DNA of 64,000 bases from assembly GCA_030432565.1 (NCBI GenBank), contig JAUIGV010000006.1, positions 1-64,000 on the forward strand. The letters run 5' to 3'. This stretch comes from Verrucomicrobiia bacterium. GTDB lineage: Bacteria > Verrucomicrobiota > Verrucomicrobiia > Verrucomicrobiales > Akkermansiaceae. This document shows, piece after piece, positions 23,945 to 32,810 of the stretch (position 1 is the first letter of the stretch; each line of letters begins with the position of its first letter). The notes under the pieces were generated by a model that was not told the DNA's origin, did no database searches, and worked only from the letters and a program-made list of their open reading frames with translations. The position numbers and the translations under genes were made by a program.

Positions 23945-24358
23945 CGTTTCACGGAGGATCGCCTGATGTATCCGGGGCCCGACTGCCATTCGGCCGCCGT
24001 GAGGAGTTCCGAGATCGTATAAATAGACCTTTCCGAAGAGACCTGCCTCTTCTTTTCGAAATCGGATTTGCGGCCACGGAAAATAAAGGGGTGGGTGGCC
24101 AAATGAAAAAAGCGGGAAGACCGCAATACAGAGGCCGTTTTTGCCGAGATGGAAGGAAATACAGCGATTGTATCTTGTGAGAAGGCCAAGCCTCATGCTT
24201 TGCCAGTGATAGGAGGTTCCTTCCGGACGGGCAAAGGCCGAATAGCGTTTGGCCAAACGACTCCACCCGGAGAATGAGATGATTTTTAGGACCAGGCACC
24301 AAAACCCGATGAAGAGAACCGGGATTAGGATTAAGAGGAAAGTTTCTGAAGGAGGCAC
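23933..24358 (-). CDS. Small membrane protein of unknown function
   Basis: 141 residues. One strong transmembrane segment at about 7-29 (FLLILIPVLFIGFWCLVLKII) is followed by a cytoplasmic or periplasmic domain with regular beta-like patterns (LGKNGLCIAVFPLFSFGHPP, LYFPWPQIRF). I do not recognise the family; similar one-helix proteins with an SYHW-type middle occur as orphan genes in many phyla. It ends inside the terminator region of the convergent gene and follows the DUF4112 gene by about 33 bases on the same strand. Confidence 0.65.
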   Translation of the reverse strand: MPPSETFLLILIPVLFIGFWCLVLKIISFSGWSRLAKRYSAFARPEGTSYHWQSMRLGLLTRYNRCISFHLGKNGLCIAVFPLFSFGHPPLYFPWPQIRFRKEEAGLFGKVYLYDLGTPHGGRMAVGPRIHQAILRETQNA

Positions 24359-24391
24359 GAATAAAGAGTTTGGATTGGGAGCGGCTTCCTT

Positions 24392-24871
24392 TTATCCCAC
24401 AAGCAAACGTGCCGTCAGCCAAATAACCAATCCGATGGCAGAAAAGACAAGCAAGATCATCGCGATGAGGATCAGGAGGGGCCACCATCCGCCGTTTTTC
24501 ACCTTTTCGTCGCCATGCTCGGCGACATGGGCCTCGATCAGTTCTTGGTTTCTGCGGTTGGACTTGAACCAAAATGAAAAGAGGTCACCAAGGAAGGGGA
24601 TCGCTCCGACAAGCGCATTGAGTGTCCAATTGGAAATCATGCGGAGGTAAACGTTTTTAGGGATTCCCTTTTTTATGCCCGCCACCAACAAGGCGGCTCC
24701 GGCTGCTGAAGTGGCAAAGTCGCCGAAGCCGGGAATCAGGCCAATCAAGGGGTCCAGCCCAATTCGTTTTTGAGTTCCCGGAATGGGAATGAGATCATCC
24801 AGAATGAAGGCCACTTTCCCGGAAAGAGCGGATTTCTTTCCGGCCGGATCGAGGGGTGGAGGTTGGGACAC
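24392..24871 (-). CDS. DUF4112 membrane protein
   Basis: 159 residues. The DUF4112 pattern is clear: LDDLIPIPGTQKRIGLDPLIGLIPGFGD, then ISNWTLNALVGAIPFLGDLFSFWFKSNRRN (each quoted only as landmarks). Hydrophobic segments lie at about residues 52-68, 85-103 and 133-157, the last a clear transmembrane helix (LLILIAMILLVFSAIGLVIW). The function of the family is unknown. It is probably co-transcribed with the gene downstream. Confidence 0.82.
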   Translation of the reverse strand: MSQPPPLDPAGKKSALSGKVAFILDDLIPIPGTQKRIGLDPLIGLIPGFGDFATSAAGAALLVAGIKKGIPKNVYLRMISNWTLNALVGAIPFLGDLFSFWFKSNRRNQELIEAHVAEHGDEKVKNGGWWPLLILIAMILLVFSAIGLVIWLTARLLVG

Positions 24872-24918
24872 AGCGAACCATAGACGATTTTATTCTCCTC
24901 CGATAGAGGCGAACTTGG

Positions 24919-25506
24919 TCACTCAAGTGCCTTCATTGTCTTAAGGTCGAGTTTACGTGCGAAAGCGAGAATGTCTTTGGCTTCGCAGTCATTGTCACCT
25001 TCAAGTTCGAGGAGCACTTCGCTCTCAATTCCAATGAGAATTTTGCGTTCGCTGTCCACGAGAGCTGCTTCGCCATCGATGGTGTGGACTTTCTTGCCGG
25101 TAAACTTCAAGGCGTCCCGGTTGGAGAGAATTTTAAGCCACTTGTCGACCATGGGTGAGTCTTTCACGAGCTTGGCGGTGATGCTTTTTTCCTCGAGCTT
25201 GTAGGTTCGCTTCACGGAAATCCCTCCGCCGATGGCAGCGAGATCCTCGCGTTCCAATTCTCCGGCTTTCCAGTCGCCAAGCTCATCGGGCAGGACGGCA
25301 CCAACCTTCGCTGCTTTCCTTTCATCGATGGCTTTCAGGACTTCCTGAAGCTTCGCGGTGACGGCCTCAAGATCTTCCTTTTGATAGGCGCTAAAAGCCT
25401 CGCGCAAACCCTGCTCGATGGGATCTTTTTTTGCTTTTTCGTCTTTCGCTGCAACAGGGAGTGCAATGAATCCGATGACGAGCAGGAAAGTTTGGAGGAT
25501 TTTCAT
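24919..25506 (-). CDS. Secreted protein of unknown function
   Basis: 195 residues. A signal peptide (MKILQTFLLVIGFIALPVAA, cleaved near residue 20) is followed by a lysine/glutamate-rich helical region to about 75. A compact domain comes next, with LPDELGDWKAGELEREDLAA, GGISVKRTYKLEEKSITAKL and VKDSPMVDKWLKIL. This order (a DW-type tract, a conserved GG and a second beta sheet) recurs in uncharacterised periplasmic proteins. No cysteine or membrane anchor is present. The gene may follow the sulfatase locus on the same strand, but no link is evident. Confidence 0.65.
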   Translation of the reverse strand: MKILQTFLLVIGFIALPVAAKDEKAKKDPIEQGLREAFSAYQKEDLEAVTAKLQEVLKAIDERKAAKVGAVLPDELGDWKAGELEREDLAAIGGGISVKRTYKLEEKSITAKLVKDSPMVDKWLKILSNRDALKFTGKKVHTIDGEAALVDSERKILIGIESEVLLELEGDNDCEAKDILAFARKLDLKTMKALE

Positions 25507-25550
25507 ATCAATCGGATTACGCTCCTGCGGAAGAAATGGTTACCGTCATG

Positions 25551-27095
25551 CTAGCGGATTTCGCTCTTCTCCCAAATGCCGTTTTTATTGAGATCACGCC
25601 GTTTAAAATGCCGCAGGATTTCGGGGACTTTCCTGCCCGTGCGGCTTGCGATAAATTCCTCGAGGGTGACTTTGCCGTCTTTATTTTTGTCGCGGGCCTG
25701 AAAAATTTTATCGTCCGGAATGGCGGAGGCCTTCTTTGGCTGTGGTCGTGGTTGCATTTTGCCATCGAGGTAGTGATCGAAATACCGATTCCCTTGCAGC
25801 GTGATACCTGATCCGAAGTCGGAGGATTCGGGGAGCGATGCCTCCCAGGTGTCGAGGAGGGCTGCCAATTTCGCGGCGATTTGTGGCCTTTCTTTGATGA
25901 GGTTTTTCTTTTCTTCTTTGTCGGTTGCGAGGTCGAAGAGGTAGGCGCGCGAGCCGAGGCGGAGGAGCTTCCAGTCGCCCTGGCGCACGACCGCTTGGCC
26001 GACCCAGCGCCAGTAGAGTGCGGAATGTGCGTCAGAATCGGACTCGCCTTTGAGTTGAGGGAGGATGTTGCGTCCGTCGAGATCAGGGACTTTCAGGCCT
26101 GCAAGTTCGAGCGCGGTGACGGTGGCGTCGAGCGCGATAACCGGGCGTTTGTAGACTTGCCCGGCCGGGATGGTGCCGGGCCAGGAGACGAGAAAGGGAA
26201 CTCGAATGCCGCCTTCGGTGAGCATTCCTTTTTCACCATTGAGTGGTTCGTTGAGCGAGCCATCCCATCCGGGGCCTCCTCCCGGGGCGTCGATCTTGTG
26301 AATTTTGAGGGGAGCTCCGTTGTCGCCGATGTAAAAGATGATTGTTTTTTGAGTGAGCTTGAAATTGGCGAGCTCAGCCGTGATCGCTCCGACCCCGTCA
26401 TCCATCGCAGCAATCATGGCAAGCGCCTGACGTCGTCGTTCGGGCATCTCGCCGGGAAAGCGAGCGAGGTGCTTCTTGGGCGCATCGAGCGGGACGTGTG
26501 GTGCCCGGTAAGCCAGGTAGAGGAAGAAGGGCTTGTCCTTTTGTGCGCGAATGAAGCTGAGGGCGTGGGCGGAACAGTCATCAAGGTGATACTCTTTGTG
26601 AGGCTTGATCTTAGGTTTCGATTTTTCTCCGTTTAGGTCAAAGTTGCCCCAGCAGGGTCGGTTGGCGTTCTTGTTGTAAAAGAAGTCGAATCCATGGCTT
26701 CCGATTTCATTACCAGGGCCGAGGTGCCATTTGCCAATCTGACCGGTGACGTAACCGGCTTTCTTGAGGTGTTCAGCGACCGTGAGTTCTTTGTTGAAAG
26801 TGGTCAGGTCGGAACCGTTTGCGGGAACATTGATGCGGTTTTGATACTTGCCGGTCATGAGTCCGGCGCGGGAGGGGACACACTGGGGAGCGGAGGAGTA
26901 GCCATCAGTGCAGCGGACCCCGGAGGCGGCGAGGGCATCAAGGTGGGGAGTTTTCAGATCCTTGTGAATTCCGGCGGGACCGACATCGGGCCAGCCGTGG
27001 TCATCGGTGTAAATGAGGATGATATTGGGCTTGTCAGCAGCTGCCAGCAGGTTGGCAACGGATGTCAGAAACAAGGCAAACAAGAAAGGTTTCAT
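25551..27095 (-). CDS. Secreted sulfatase with C-terminal EF-hand pair
   Basis: 514 residues. A signal peptide (MKPFLFALFLTSVANLLAAA) precedes an S1-family sulfatase domain (about 22-440) that hydrolyses sulfate esters. Key residues: YTDDHGWPDV for metal binding, PQCVPSRAGLMTG with the Cys converted to formylglycine, GKWHLG and YIGDNGAP. Past about residue 455 are two EF-hand-type calcium loops, DKNKDGKVTLEE and DLNKNGIWEKSE. The chosen ATG at 27095 starts at the signal peptide; a longer frame from 27179 would add residues that overlap the next gene. An FGE-like gene lies 47 bases upstream. Sulfated polysaccharide is a likely substrate class; the exact one is unknown. Confidence 0.9.
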   Translation of the reverse strand: MKPFLFALFLTSVANLLAAADKPNIILIYTDDHGWPDVGPAGIHKDLKTPHLDALAASGVRCTDGYSSAPQCVPSRAGLMTGKYQNRINVPANGSDLTTFNKELTVAEHLKKAGYVTGQIGKWHLGPGNEIGSHGFDFFYNKNANRPCWGNFDLNGEKSKPKIKPHKEYHLDDCSAHALSFIRAQKDKPFFLYLAYRAPHVPLDAPKKHLARFPGEMPERRRQALAMIAAMDDGVGAITAELANFKLTQKTIIFYIGDNGAPLKIHKIDAPGGGPGWDGSLNEPLNGEKGMLTEGGIRVPFLVSWPGTIPAGQVYKRPVIALDATVTALELAGLKVPDLDGRNILPQLKGESDSDAHSALYWRWVGQAVVRQGDWKLLRLGSRAYLFDLATDKEEKKNLIKERPQIAAKLAALLDTWEASLPESSDFGSGITLQGNRYFDHYLDGKMQPRPQPKKASAIPDDKIFQARDKNKDGKVTLEEFIASRTGRKVPEILRHFKRRDLNKNGIWEKSEIR

Positions 27096-27142
27096 GTTGA
27101 GGGCCGACGCTAAGAAGAGGGCAGGGAGGGTGAAAGGTAATT

Positions 27143-28315
27143 CTACCAGTTCCAGAATTTTCCGGAGTCGATGTTCCAAATGAGGTGGGCTTCTGTGAGC
27201 GAAGGAATCCTGCGCGGGCGCACGATTCGAAAACCAATTTCGATGACGCTCGAATTATACCAGATCGACCGGGGGGCCTGAGGGTCGCTGTCATTCCATC
27301 TGGGGCTGGCTGGCAGTCGTGCGGCGGATCGCAACTGGTGAGGATCGCTGTCAAAGTGGCCGCCTCGAACTACGCCACGATGGAGTTTGGCTGCGAATGA
27401 GATGGGATTTTTGACGACGTGTTTTGAAGCGCGGTAGCGTCGATGGGAGTCGAGGGTCCACTCGGCGACGTTTCCGTGCATGTCGTAAAGACCCCAAGGG
27501 TTTGGTTTGAGAAGCCCGACCTGGCGGGGAATGTACTCGTCGTTTTCTTCGTGAAAATACCATGCAAATTTCCGGAGGTCATTCTCCCGGTCGTCGAATG
27601 AGTATCGTGAACTCGTTCCGGCCCGGCAGGCGTATTCCCATTCGGCTTCGGTGGGGAGGCGATAATAGTGTCCGGTTTGCGCAGTGAGCCACTGGCAAAA
27701 TTTCAGGGCGCTGTGGCGGGTCATTCCAACCGCGGGCTTCTTCAAGCTGGTCGAGGCTGCTTCTGATGAACGGGCTGTTACCGGGCCGGCTTGCTCTGGA
27801 GAATAGGGTGCCGAGGGACTGCTGATCATGTCGACGGGTTCGAGGTTCTCGAGCTGGTCGCGGTGTTCTTCGGGGAACCCAAATTCGTCCCGCAGGATGT
27901 ATCTGCCGTCCTTGCGAAATTGATTGATGAAAGCCTGATACATTAACCAAGTGGTCTCGGTGGAGGCCATCCAAAATGAGTCGACGTGGACGGGGTGGGC
28001 GGGATGTTCGTCGGATTGAGGATCCGGTTCCTCATGGGAGGATCCCATCAAAAATTGACCTCCTTGGATCGGGATCATCTCGAAGGTCGCGTTGCCGGCG
28101 AGAGGCATCGTTTCGGTGTATTTTAGGAATCGGGGATTTTCACTGTGGTCGATAAGTCGGTAAATTTTTTCGCTCACCTCACGGAATCTTTGAGGCGGAT
28201 CCGGAAGAGTGCCCTCAACTACGGTGAAGGAGAAGAGGTGCTCCTCTGCTTGCTCTTCGGGTTTTTCGCAACAGGAGTCCAAGAGGAGAAAAACAAGTAA
28301 TACTGAGCGCTTCAT
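27143..28315 (-). CDS. FGE-like (SUMF1 domain) lipoprotein without catalytic cysteines
   Basis: 390 residues. MKRSVLLVFLLLDSCCEKPE has a lipobox (LDSC), so it is probably a lipoprotein. From about residue 75 it matches the formylglycine-generating-enzyme fold: GGQFLMGSSHEEPD, HPVHVDSFWMASTETTWLMY, CQWLTAQTGHYYRLPTEAEW, YDMHGNVAEWTLDS and the end IEIGFRIVRP. True FGE enzymes have a Cys pair after the GGSW/RGG tract (GGSxxCxxxxC); here the tract reads RGGHFDSDPHQLRSAARL with none. It is therefore unlikely to make formylglycine and may instead bind or recruit a partner. It lies just upstream of the sulfatase. Confidence 0.85.
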   Translation of the reverse strand: MKRSVLLVFLLLDSCCEKPEEQAEEHLFSFTVVEGTLPDPPQRFREVSEKIYRLIDHSENPRFLKYTETMPLAGNATFEMIPIQGGQFLMGSSHEEPDPQSDEHPAHPVHVDSFWMASTETTWLMYQAFINQFRKDGRYILRDEFGFPEEHRDQLENLEPVDMISSPSAPYSPEQAGPVTARSSEAASTSLKKPAVGMTRHSALKFCQWLTAQTGHYYRLPTEAEWEYACRAGTSSRYSFDDRENDLRKFAWYFHEENDEYIPRQVGLLKPNPWGLYDMHGNVAEWTLDSHRRYRASKHVVKNPISFAAKLHRGVVRGGHFDSDPHQLRSAARLPASPRWNDSDPQAPRSIWYNSSVIEIGFRIVRPRRIPSLTEAHLIWNIDSGKFWNW

Positions 28316-28354
28316 TCAAAACAGGGACGGGCTGAAGTCCATTGAGCTATCATC

Positions 28355-28388
28355 AAAATAAGAAAAGCCCGATGCCGGGGCATCGGGC
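28355..28388 (-). terminator. Intrinsic terminator after the Gfo/Idh/MocA gene
   Basis: GCCCGATGCC pairs with GGCATCGGGC (28367-28388) with a two-base loop; on the minus strand a T-rich tail (TTTTCTTATTTTG) follows. It lies about 36 bases beyond the stop at 28424, and before the lipoprotein gene, so the two genes are separate transcripts. Confidence 0.85.
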
Positions 28389-28423
28389 GTGAAAAGGAGT
28401 AAGAGCGCTAACGTGTGCGTCTC

Positions 28424-29575
28424 CTAGGCGCGTTTCACGTCGACCCACTGTCCGGTTCTGGCGGACTCGAGGACGGCGTCGCAAACGTATTGTGTGCCGA
28501 GGGCGTTTCGAAAATCGGGAAAGGCCTTGGTGGCACTCGGATCATCGAGGTGCTTCATGAACTCGACAGCACCGTGAACGAAGGAATGTTCGTAACCAAG
28601 GCAAAGGCCGGGGACCCACCAGTTTCCGGTGTAAGGGTGGTCGCCATCGGAGACGTGGATGCTGGACCAGCCACGGGTTTCACCGGGGACGTCATGATCG
28701 AAGTACGAGAGCCGGTTGAGATCGTGGAGGTCCCAGGAGATTGATTTGTCATGACCATTGATTTCAAAAGTCTTGAGTGCCTTGTGACCGCGGGCGTAGC
28801 GGGTGGATTCGAAGATGGCGGTGGAGCCGTTTTCGAAACGGGCGAGGAAGGCGCAGGCGTCGTCGATGGTGACGGGGTGCCTCTCGCCGGTTTCCTGGTG
28901 AATGCGTTCCTTGATGAAGGTTTCGGTCATGGCGGAGACGCTGACGATGTCGCCATTGATCCAGCGGGCGCAGTCAATGTTGTGGGCGAGGAGGTCACCG
29001 GTGACACCGGAGCCGGCTGCCGCTGCGTCGAGTCGCCAGAGAGCTTCTCCGCCTTGCGGGAGTTCCTCGGACATGGTCCAGTCCTGAAGGAAGTTGGCGC
29101 GGTAGTGATAGATGCGCCCGAGGTCACCACGGTCTACGATTTGCTTGGCGAGGGTGACAGCGGGGAGGAAGCGGTAGTTGTACCAAACGAGGTTTGGGAG
29201 TCCGGCGGCTTCGATGGCTTCGACCATCTTGAGGCCTTGTTCGCCGTTGAGGGCGAGGGGCTTCTCGCAAAGGATCATCTTGCCGTTCTCAATCGCGGCC
29301 ATCGCGATGTCGTAGTGGGAGTTGTTGGGCGTGCAGATGTCGATGGCGTCGACATCGTCGCGTTTGACCAACTCCCGCCAATCGGTCTCGGTATCGGCGT
29401 AGCCCCACTTTTCAGCGAAGGCTTTCACCTTGTCCTCGGAGCGGCCGCAGATGACCTGCTTGACGGGAACGTGGTCGGTTTCGAAAAAGTGCTCAAGTTG
29501 GGAGTAGGCATTCGAATGGGTGCGCCCCATGAATCCGTAGCCAACGACGCCAATGCGGACAGGTTTTTTGCTCAT
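28424..29575 (-). CDS. Gfo/Idh/MocA-family sugar oxidoreductase
   Basis: 383 residues. The family oxidises sugars or inositols with NAD(P). The N-terminal Rossmann fold starts [19 protein letters not shown] with a GxGxxG-like nucleotide site, and the catalytic Lys lies in the [10 protein letters not shown] motif (about 97-106). The C-terminal alpha/beta domain includes [13 protein letters not shown] with the usual active-site His. No signal peptide is present, so it works in the cytoplasm. Together with the symporter at 31177 and the isomerase at 32811 on the same strand it suggests a sugar or polyol utilisation locus. Substrate unknown. Confidence 0.9.
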   Translation of the reverse strand: MSKKPVRIGVVGYGFMGRTHSNAYSQLEHFFETDHVPVKQVICGRSEDKVKAFAEKWGYADTETDWRELVKRDDVDAIDICTPNNSHYDIAMAAIENGKMILCEKPLALNGEQGLKMVEAIEAAGLPNLVWYNYRFLPAVTLAKQIVDRGDLGRIYHYRANFLQDWTMSEELPQGGEALWRLDAAAAGSGVTGDLLAHNIDCARWINGDIVSVSAMTETFIKERIHQETGERHPVTIDDACAFLARFENGSTAIFESTRYARGHKALKTFEINGHDKSISWDLHDLNRLSYFDHDVPGETRGWSSIHVSDGDHPYTGNWWVPGLCLGYEHSFVHGAVEFMKHLDDPSATKAFPDFRNALGTQYVCDAVLESARTGQWVDVKRA

Positions 29576-29610
29576 CTGTGTGACAGATTAGAAAAGGGAA
29601 CGGCGGGGGC

Positions 29611-29636
29611 AAGGCAGAAGCGTTCTATTCTGCCTT
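29611..29636 (-). other. Stem-loop at the end of the anchored unknown gene
   Basis: AAGGCAGAA (29611-29619) pairs with TTCTGCCTT (29628-29636) across eight bases. It spans the stop codon at 29625. No T tract follows on the minus strand, so it is more likely an RNA-stabilising or factor-dependent end than an intrinsic terminator. Confidence 0.4.
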
Positions 29637-30824
29637 GAGAGGAGGGATTTCTATTTTTCGGCCAATGGCGTCGATGCGTTCCGACAGGAAGGGCATTTGA
29701 AATTTCGAGCCATCTTTTCCCTTAAAGGTGAAGGCATGGGTGTTTTGTTCATAGGATTGCCGGGTGATGTTGAAGGTGGCGTGGGAGAGGAGTTCGCCGA
29801 GACCGAGATCAGCGGCGTTTCCAGTTTCGAGAAAGAGCGCTTGAGCTTCATCAGTCGGGAGATCACCAGTGAATGACACGGCTTTGATTTCTCTTCCGAA
29901 GCCTCGTTCGAAGGAGACGACAAGAAACTGAATGTCGGAAGTGCTGCCAATGCTGGCTCCGCTTTTTTGAAGGAGTCCAAGGCCGCCGGGTGGAACGAGC
30001 ATTCCCAGGTTCGGAGTGGAGTCGTCGGGAAAGCGAATTCGGGTTTGATAGGGGGTGTCGGAGATGGCTTTGCTGACGAGACCGTCAATTTTGACGATAT
30101 TTTTTGCGCCGGTTCTTAGGATGAGTGTTGATGACGAAGGGAGAAAGGAAACTGGGTCGTTCTCTTTGATCACTCCGAGCCCCAGAAGAAGTTGTCTGAT
30201 ATCAGGCCGCGAATAAAAGGGGTCTTCGAAAGGGTCGATCGGGATTCCTAGTTCGGTGAGGTCAGGGAGAAATGAGGGAAAGTCGGGAGGCACCGTCCAT
30301 CGTCGCTGGGAGGGTGGGCCATCCTCCACTTCGGTGAAGGTGAGTTGATCGTTCTCGATCTCCAAAGTCATCCCGGCCATGGCGGCGATGAACTTACAGT
30401 TCGAGATGAAATTGCCACCCAATTTGAGATAGAAGATGGGGTCGGGCTCCCCGTGAATGGTGTAGTGAAATTGAATCGGGCCCTCGGCGGTTTCGCGACA
30501 GATGTTTCGGTAGTGGGAAAGCAGGGTGTTCATTGCTTCTTCCATGGAGACCTGGGATAAGTCGGTGGGCGGAAGAAAGAAGGTATCAAGATCCTCGGTG
30601 GCATGACTCGTTGGCTGGTCCTGAGTTGATGATCTTTGCCTACCTTGGCGGGATAACCTGGTGGAGGGATTTTTGCCCGGGGGGGTGATTGTTCTAAGGC
30701 TGGAGCCAGTGATTGATGCTTCGACTTGTCGCGAGTGATGAATTGCGAACGGGATCAGAGCGAGAAGGGCGAGGGCAGCAAGGATGAGCCAGGTCCTGCG
30801 ACGGCGATGGGATCTTTGGGGCAT
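29625..30824 (-). CDS. Membrane-anchored protein of unknown function, possible secretin-like domain
   Basis: 399 residues from ATG 30824 (MPQRSHRRRRTWLILAALAL). A basic N-terminus and one transmembrane segment at about 10-28 are followed by a Ser/Thr/Pro/Gln-rich linker to about 80. The periplasmic part has a tract (DLSQVSMEEAMNTLLSHYRN to FHYTIHG, about 95-135) that could be an STN or secretin N-domain-like fold. The rest (IRFPDDSTPNLGMLVPPGG, GREIKAVSFTGDLPTDEAQA) is not recognised. A longer reading to 30917 is possible but adds a non-typical start. Role unknown; similar proteins accompany pilus or secretion genes in some phyla (recollection, low certainty). Confidence 0.55.
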   Translation of the reverse strand: MPQRSHRRRRTWLILAALALLALIPFAIHHSRQVEASITGSSLRTITPPGKNPSTRLSRQGRQRSSTQDQPTSHATEDLDTFFLPPTDLSQVSMEEAMNTLLSHYRNICRETAEGPIQFHYTIHGEPDPIFYLKLGGNFISNCKFIAAMAGMTLEIENDQLTFTEVEDGPPSQRRWTVPPDFPSFLPDLTELGIPIDPFEDPFYSRPDIRQLLLGLGVIKENDPVSFLPSSSTLILRTGAKNIVKIDGLVSKAISDTPYQTRIRFPDDSTPNLGMLVPPGGLGLLQKSGASIGSTSDIQFLVVSFERGFGREIKAVSFTGDLPTDEAQALFLETGNAADLGLGELLSHATFNITRQSYEQNTHAFTFKGKDGSKFQMPFLSERIDAIGRKIEIPPLKAE

Positions 30825-31176
30825 TTTCAGAGTAGGTGTGACCCTGATCTTGAATTCTGTGAGGCGAATTGGGAAGACTGGAAATCTGGGATCTCTTCCG
30901 TTTAGACCATCTGCCAAAAGTCCTTACGTGAAAACGGGGATTGTGGTGTCGAGAGGATCAGCCGCTGCGCGGGAGGGCTGACAGACTTCCGGCCCGTGGG
31001 AGCCGATTGCGGCGTTGCTCGTCAGTTGCGTATGTTCATATGCCCCTTCCTCGCGCCTTGCACTCAATTCCCACAGTGTCGGGCTTTTCCCGCAATCACT
31101 TCTGGCAAATGGTCTAAGGCCGAAGGTAAAGCCTATTGGCGTGGCACCGCTGTAACAAAAGGGCTTCTTTTGAGAA
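30825..31176. other. Intergenic region of about 350 bases with no clear gene
   Basis: No convincing coding frame, tRNA or terminator was found. From about 30961 the DNA is GC-rich and can form nested stems: GCCGC (30961-30965) with GCGGC (31009-31013), and an inner GGCT/AGCC pairing. It also contains an imperfect dyad GCGTATGTTCATATGC near 31027. This could be a structured RNA or a dispersed repeat. It lies between the anchored protein and the symporter, both on the minus strand. Confidence 0.3.
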
Positions 31177-32751
31177 TCACTTTTGTTTGAGGAAGGTGGT
31201 GCAAAGAGTTCCGGCGATGAGGGTGGTGAGGACGCCAATGACGGGAGCCATTTGTGCGTGGAGAATTGAGGTTGAAGTGACCGAGATGATGGCAATGACC
31301 CCGGCAAGAGTGGCAAAGACGGCGGAGCGGTTGGTGGCAAATTTGTTGATCATTCCGAGGAGGAAAAGTCCGGTCATGGCTCCACCGATGATTCCGGAAA
31401 GGGTCCACCAGATATCGAGGGCGCTATTGGTGACCTTAACGAGGTAAAGGCTGAGCGAGGTGCCGAGGATACCCCAGAGAATGGTGCCGAGGTAGAGGGA
31501 TCTCATGGCCGATTTTCCGGTGGCTTCCGGGTTGAAGAAACGCTTGTAAAAATCATTCATGATGAGAGTGGCGGATGAGTTCAAGCTCGTGGAGACGGTG
31601 CTCATGGCGGCGGCGAAGATGGCGGCGATGAGGAGTCCGGTGAGGCCGGGAGGGAGGTGGGTGGATATGAAATGGGGGAAGACGCGGTCGCCGACGTCGG
31701 CGAGGGAGAGATCCATTGCAATTTCATTAGCGGCTTCGTTGGCGTCGGAAGTGATGCCCTTTTGCGAAATTTTTTGTTGAGCTGCGATCAGTTTGACCTC
31801 ATCGAGTTGCCCCGGAGCTTCGATGACACCAGGGTCATCAGCGAGCGTTTGGTTGGCTCCGTAGTAGGAGAAAAGGGTGGTGCCGATGAGGAAAAAGAGG
31901 GCGCTGACGGGAATGTAAAGGAGACTGCCCATCCAGACCGAGCGGCGTGCTTCGGCGTCGGATTTGGAGGCGATGTAGCGCTGGATGTAGGATTGATCGA
32001 TGCCGAAGTTGCGGAGGTTATCAACGAGACCGAATAGGAAGATGACCCAGAAGGTGGTGGAGGCGAATTCGGTGAGGGAGAAGGATCCAAGGGAGAATTT
32101 GTCGTTGGCTACTGCCGTTTCGATGACACCGGAGGGGCCACCGGGGGCGCCATTGAGGAGGACGATGAGGCAGATGAGCGCGCCTCCAAGGAGGACGAGG
32201 GCCTGGATCGCATCGGTCCAGATGACGGCGGGGAGTCCGCCGGCGAGGGAGTAGATGGTGACGCAGAGCCCGGTGACGAGGAGGACGGCGTAGATGTCCC
32301 ATCCAAAAATGATCTGCATGGGGAGGGCCATGAGATAGAGAACCACCGCGATGCGGGAGATGTGGAAGAGGAGGTAAAAGGAGCTGGCGAAGATGCGGGC
32401 CCAGGGACCAAAGCGCTCCTCGAGAAGTTGGTAGGCTGAGACGGCTCCGCTTTTCCGGTAGTAGGGGAGGAAGTATTTCACCGCGATGATCGCGACAAAG
32501 GGGATGGAGAGAGAGAAGGCGAAGGCGTTCCAGTTGCCCGCGAAGGATTTACCGGGGAGGGCGAGGTAGCTGATGGAGCTGACGTAAGTGGCTAGGATAG
32601 AGAGGCCGCAGACCCAGCCGGGGATTGAGCGGTTACCGGCGGTGTAACCTTCCACCGAGCGGGTGCGTCGGTAGAAGTAGAAGCCCATGGCCATGGTTCC
32701 TCCGAAGTAGAGGATCAGGATGATCCAATCGGCGGGGTGCAGGGCAGGCAT
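31177..32751 (-). CDS. Sodium:solute symporter (SSS family)
   Basis: 524 residues with about 13 hydrophobic segments. Family landmarks: YFGGTMAMGFYFYRRTRSVEGYTAGNR near the N-terminus, GLSILATYVSSISYLALPGK, SGAVSAYQLLEERFGP, YSLAGGLPAVIWTDAIQALV (a typical SSS tract) and AAIFAAAMSTVSTSLNSSATL. SSS proteins import sugars, amino acids or organic acids with sodium across the inner membrane. Position beside the isomerase and oxidoreductase suggests a sugar or polyol. A charged loop of about 45 residues (SQKGITSDANEAANEIAM) interrupts the middle, as in several marine members. Confidence 0.9.
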   Translation of the reverse strand: MPALHPADWIILILYFGGTMAMGFYFYRRTRSVEGYTAGNRSIPGWVCGLSILATYVSSISYLALPGKSFAGNWNAFAFSLSIPFVAIIAVKYFLPYYRKSGAVSAYQLLEERFGPWARIFASSFYLLFHISRIAVVLYLMALPMQIIFGWDIYAVLLVTGLCVTIYSLAGGLPAVIWTDAIQALVLLGGALICLIVLLNGAPGGPSGVIETAVANDKFSLGSFSLTEFASTTFWVIFLFGLVDNLRNFGIDQSYIQRYIASKSDAEARRSVWMGSLLYIPVSALFFLIGTTLFSYYGANQTLADDPGVIEAPGQLDEVKLIAAQQKISQKGITSDANEAANEIAMDLSLADVGDRVFPHFISTHLPPGLTGLLIAAIFAAAMSTVSTSLNSSATLIMNDFYKRFFNPEATGKSAMRSLYLGTILWGILGTSLSLYLVKVTNSALDIWWTLSGIIGGAMTGLFLLGMINKFATNRSAVFATLAGVIAIISVTSTSILHAQMAPVIGVLTTLIAGTLCTTFLKQK

Positions 32752-32810
32752 GGGCGCTATGATCTATGACGCGTGGTTTGGGCCGGCACTGGACGTGACG
32801 CCAGCTTGCC

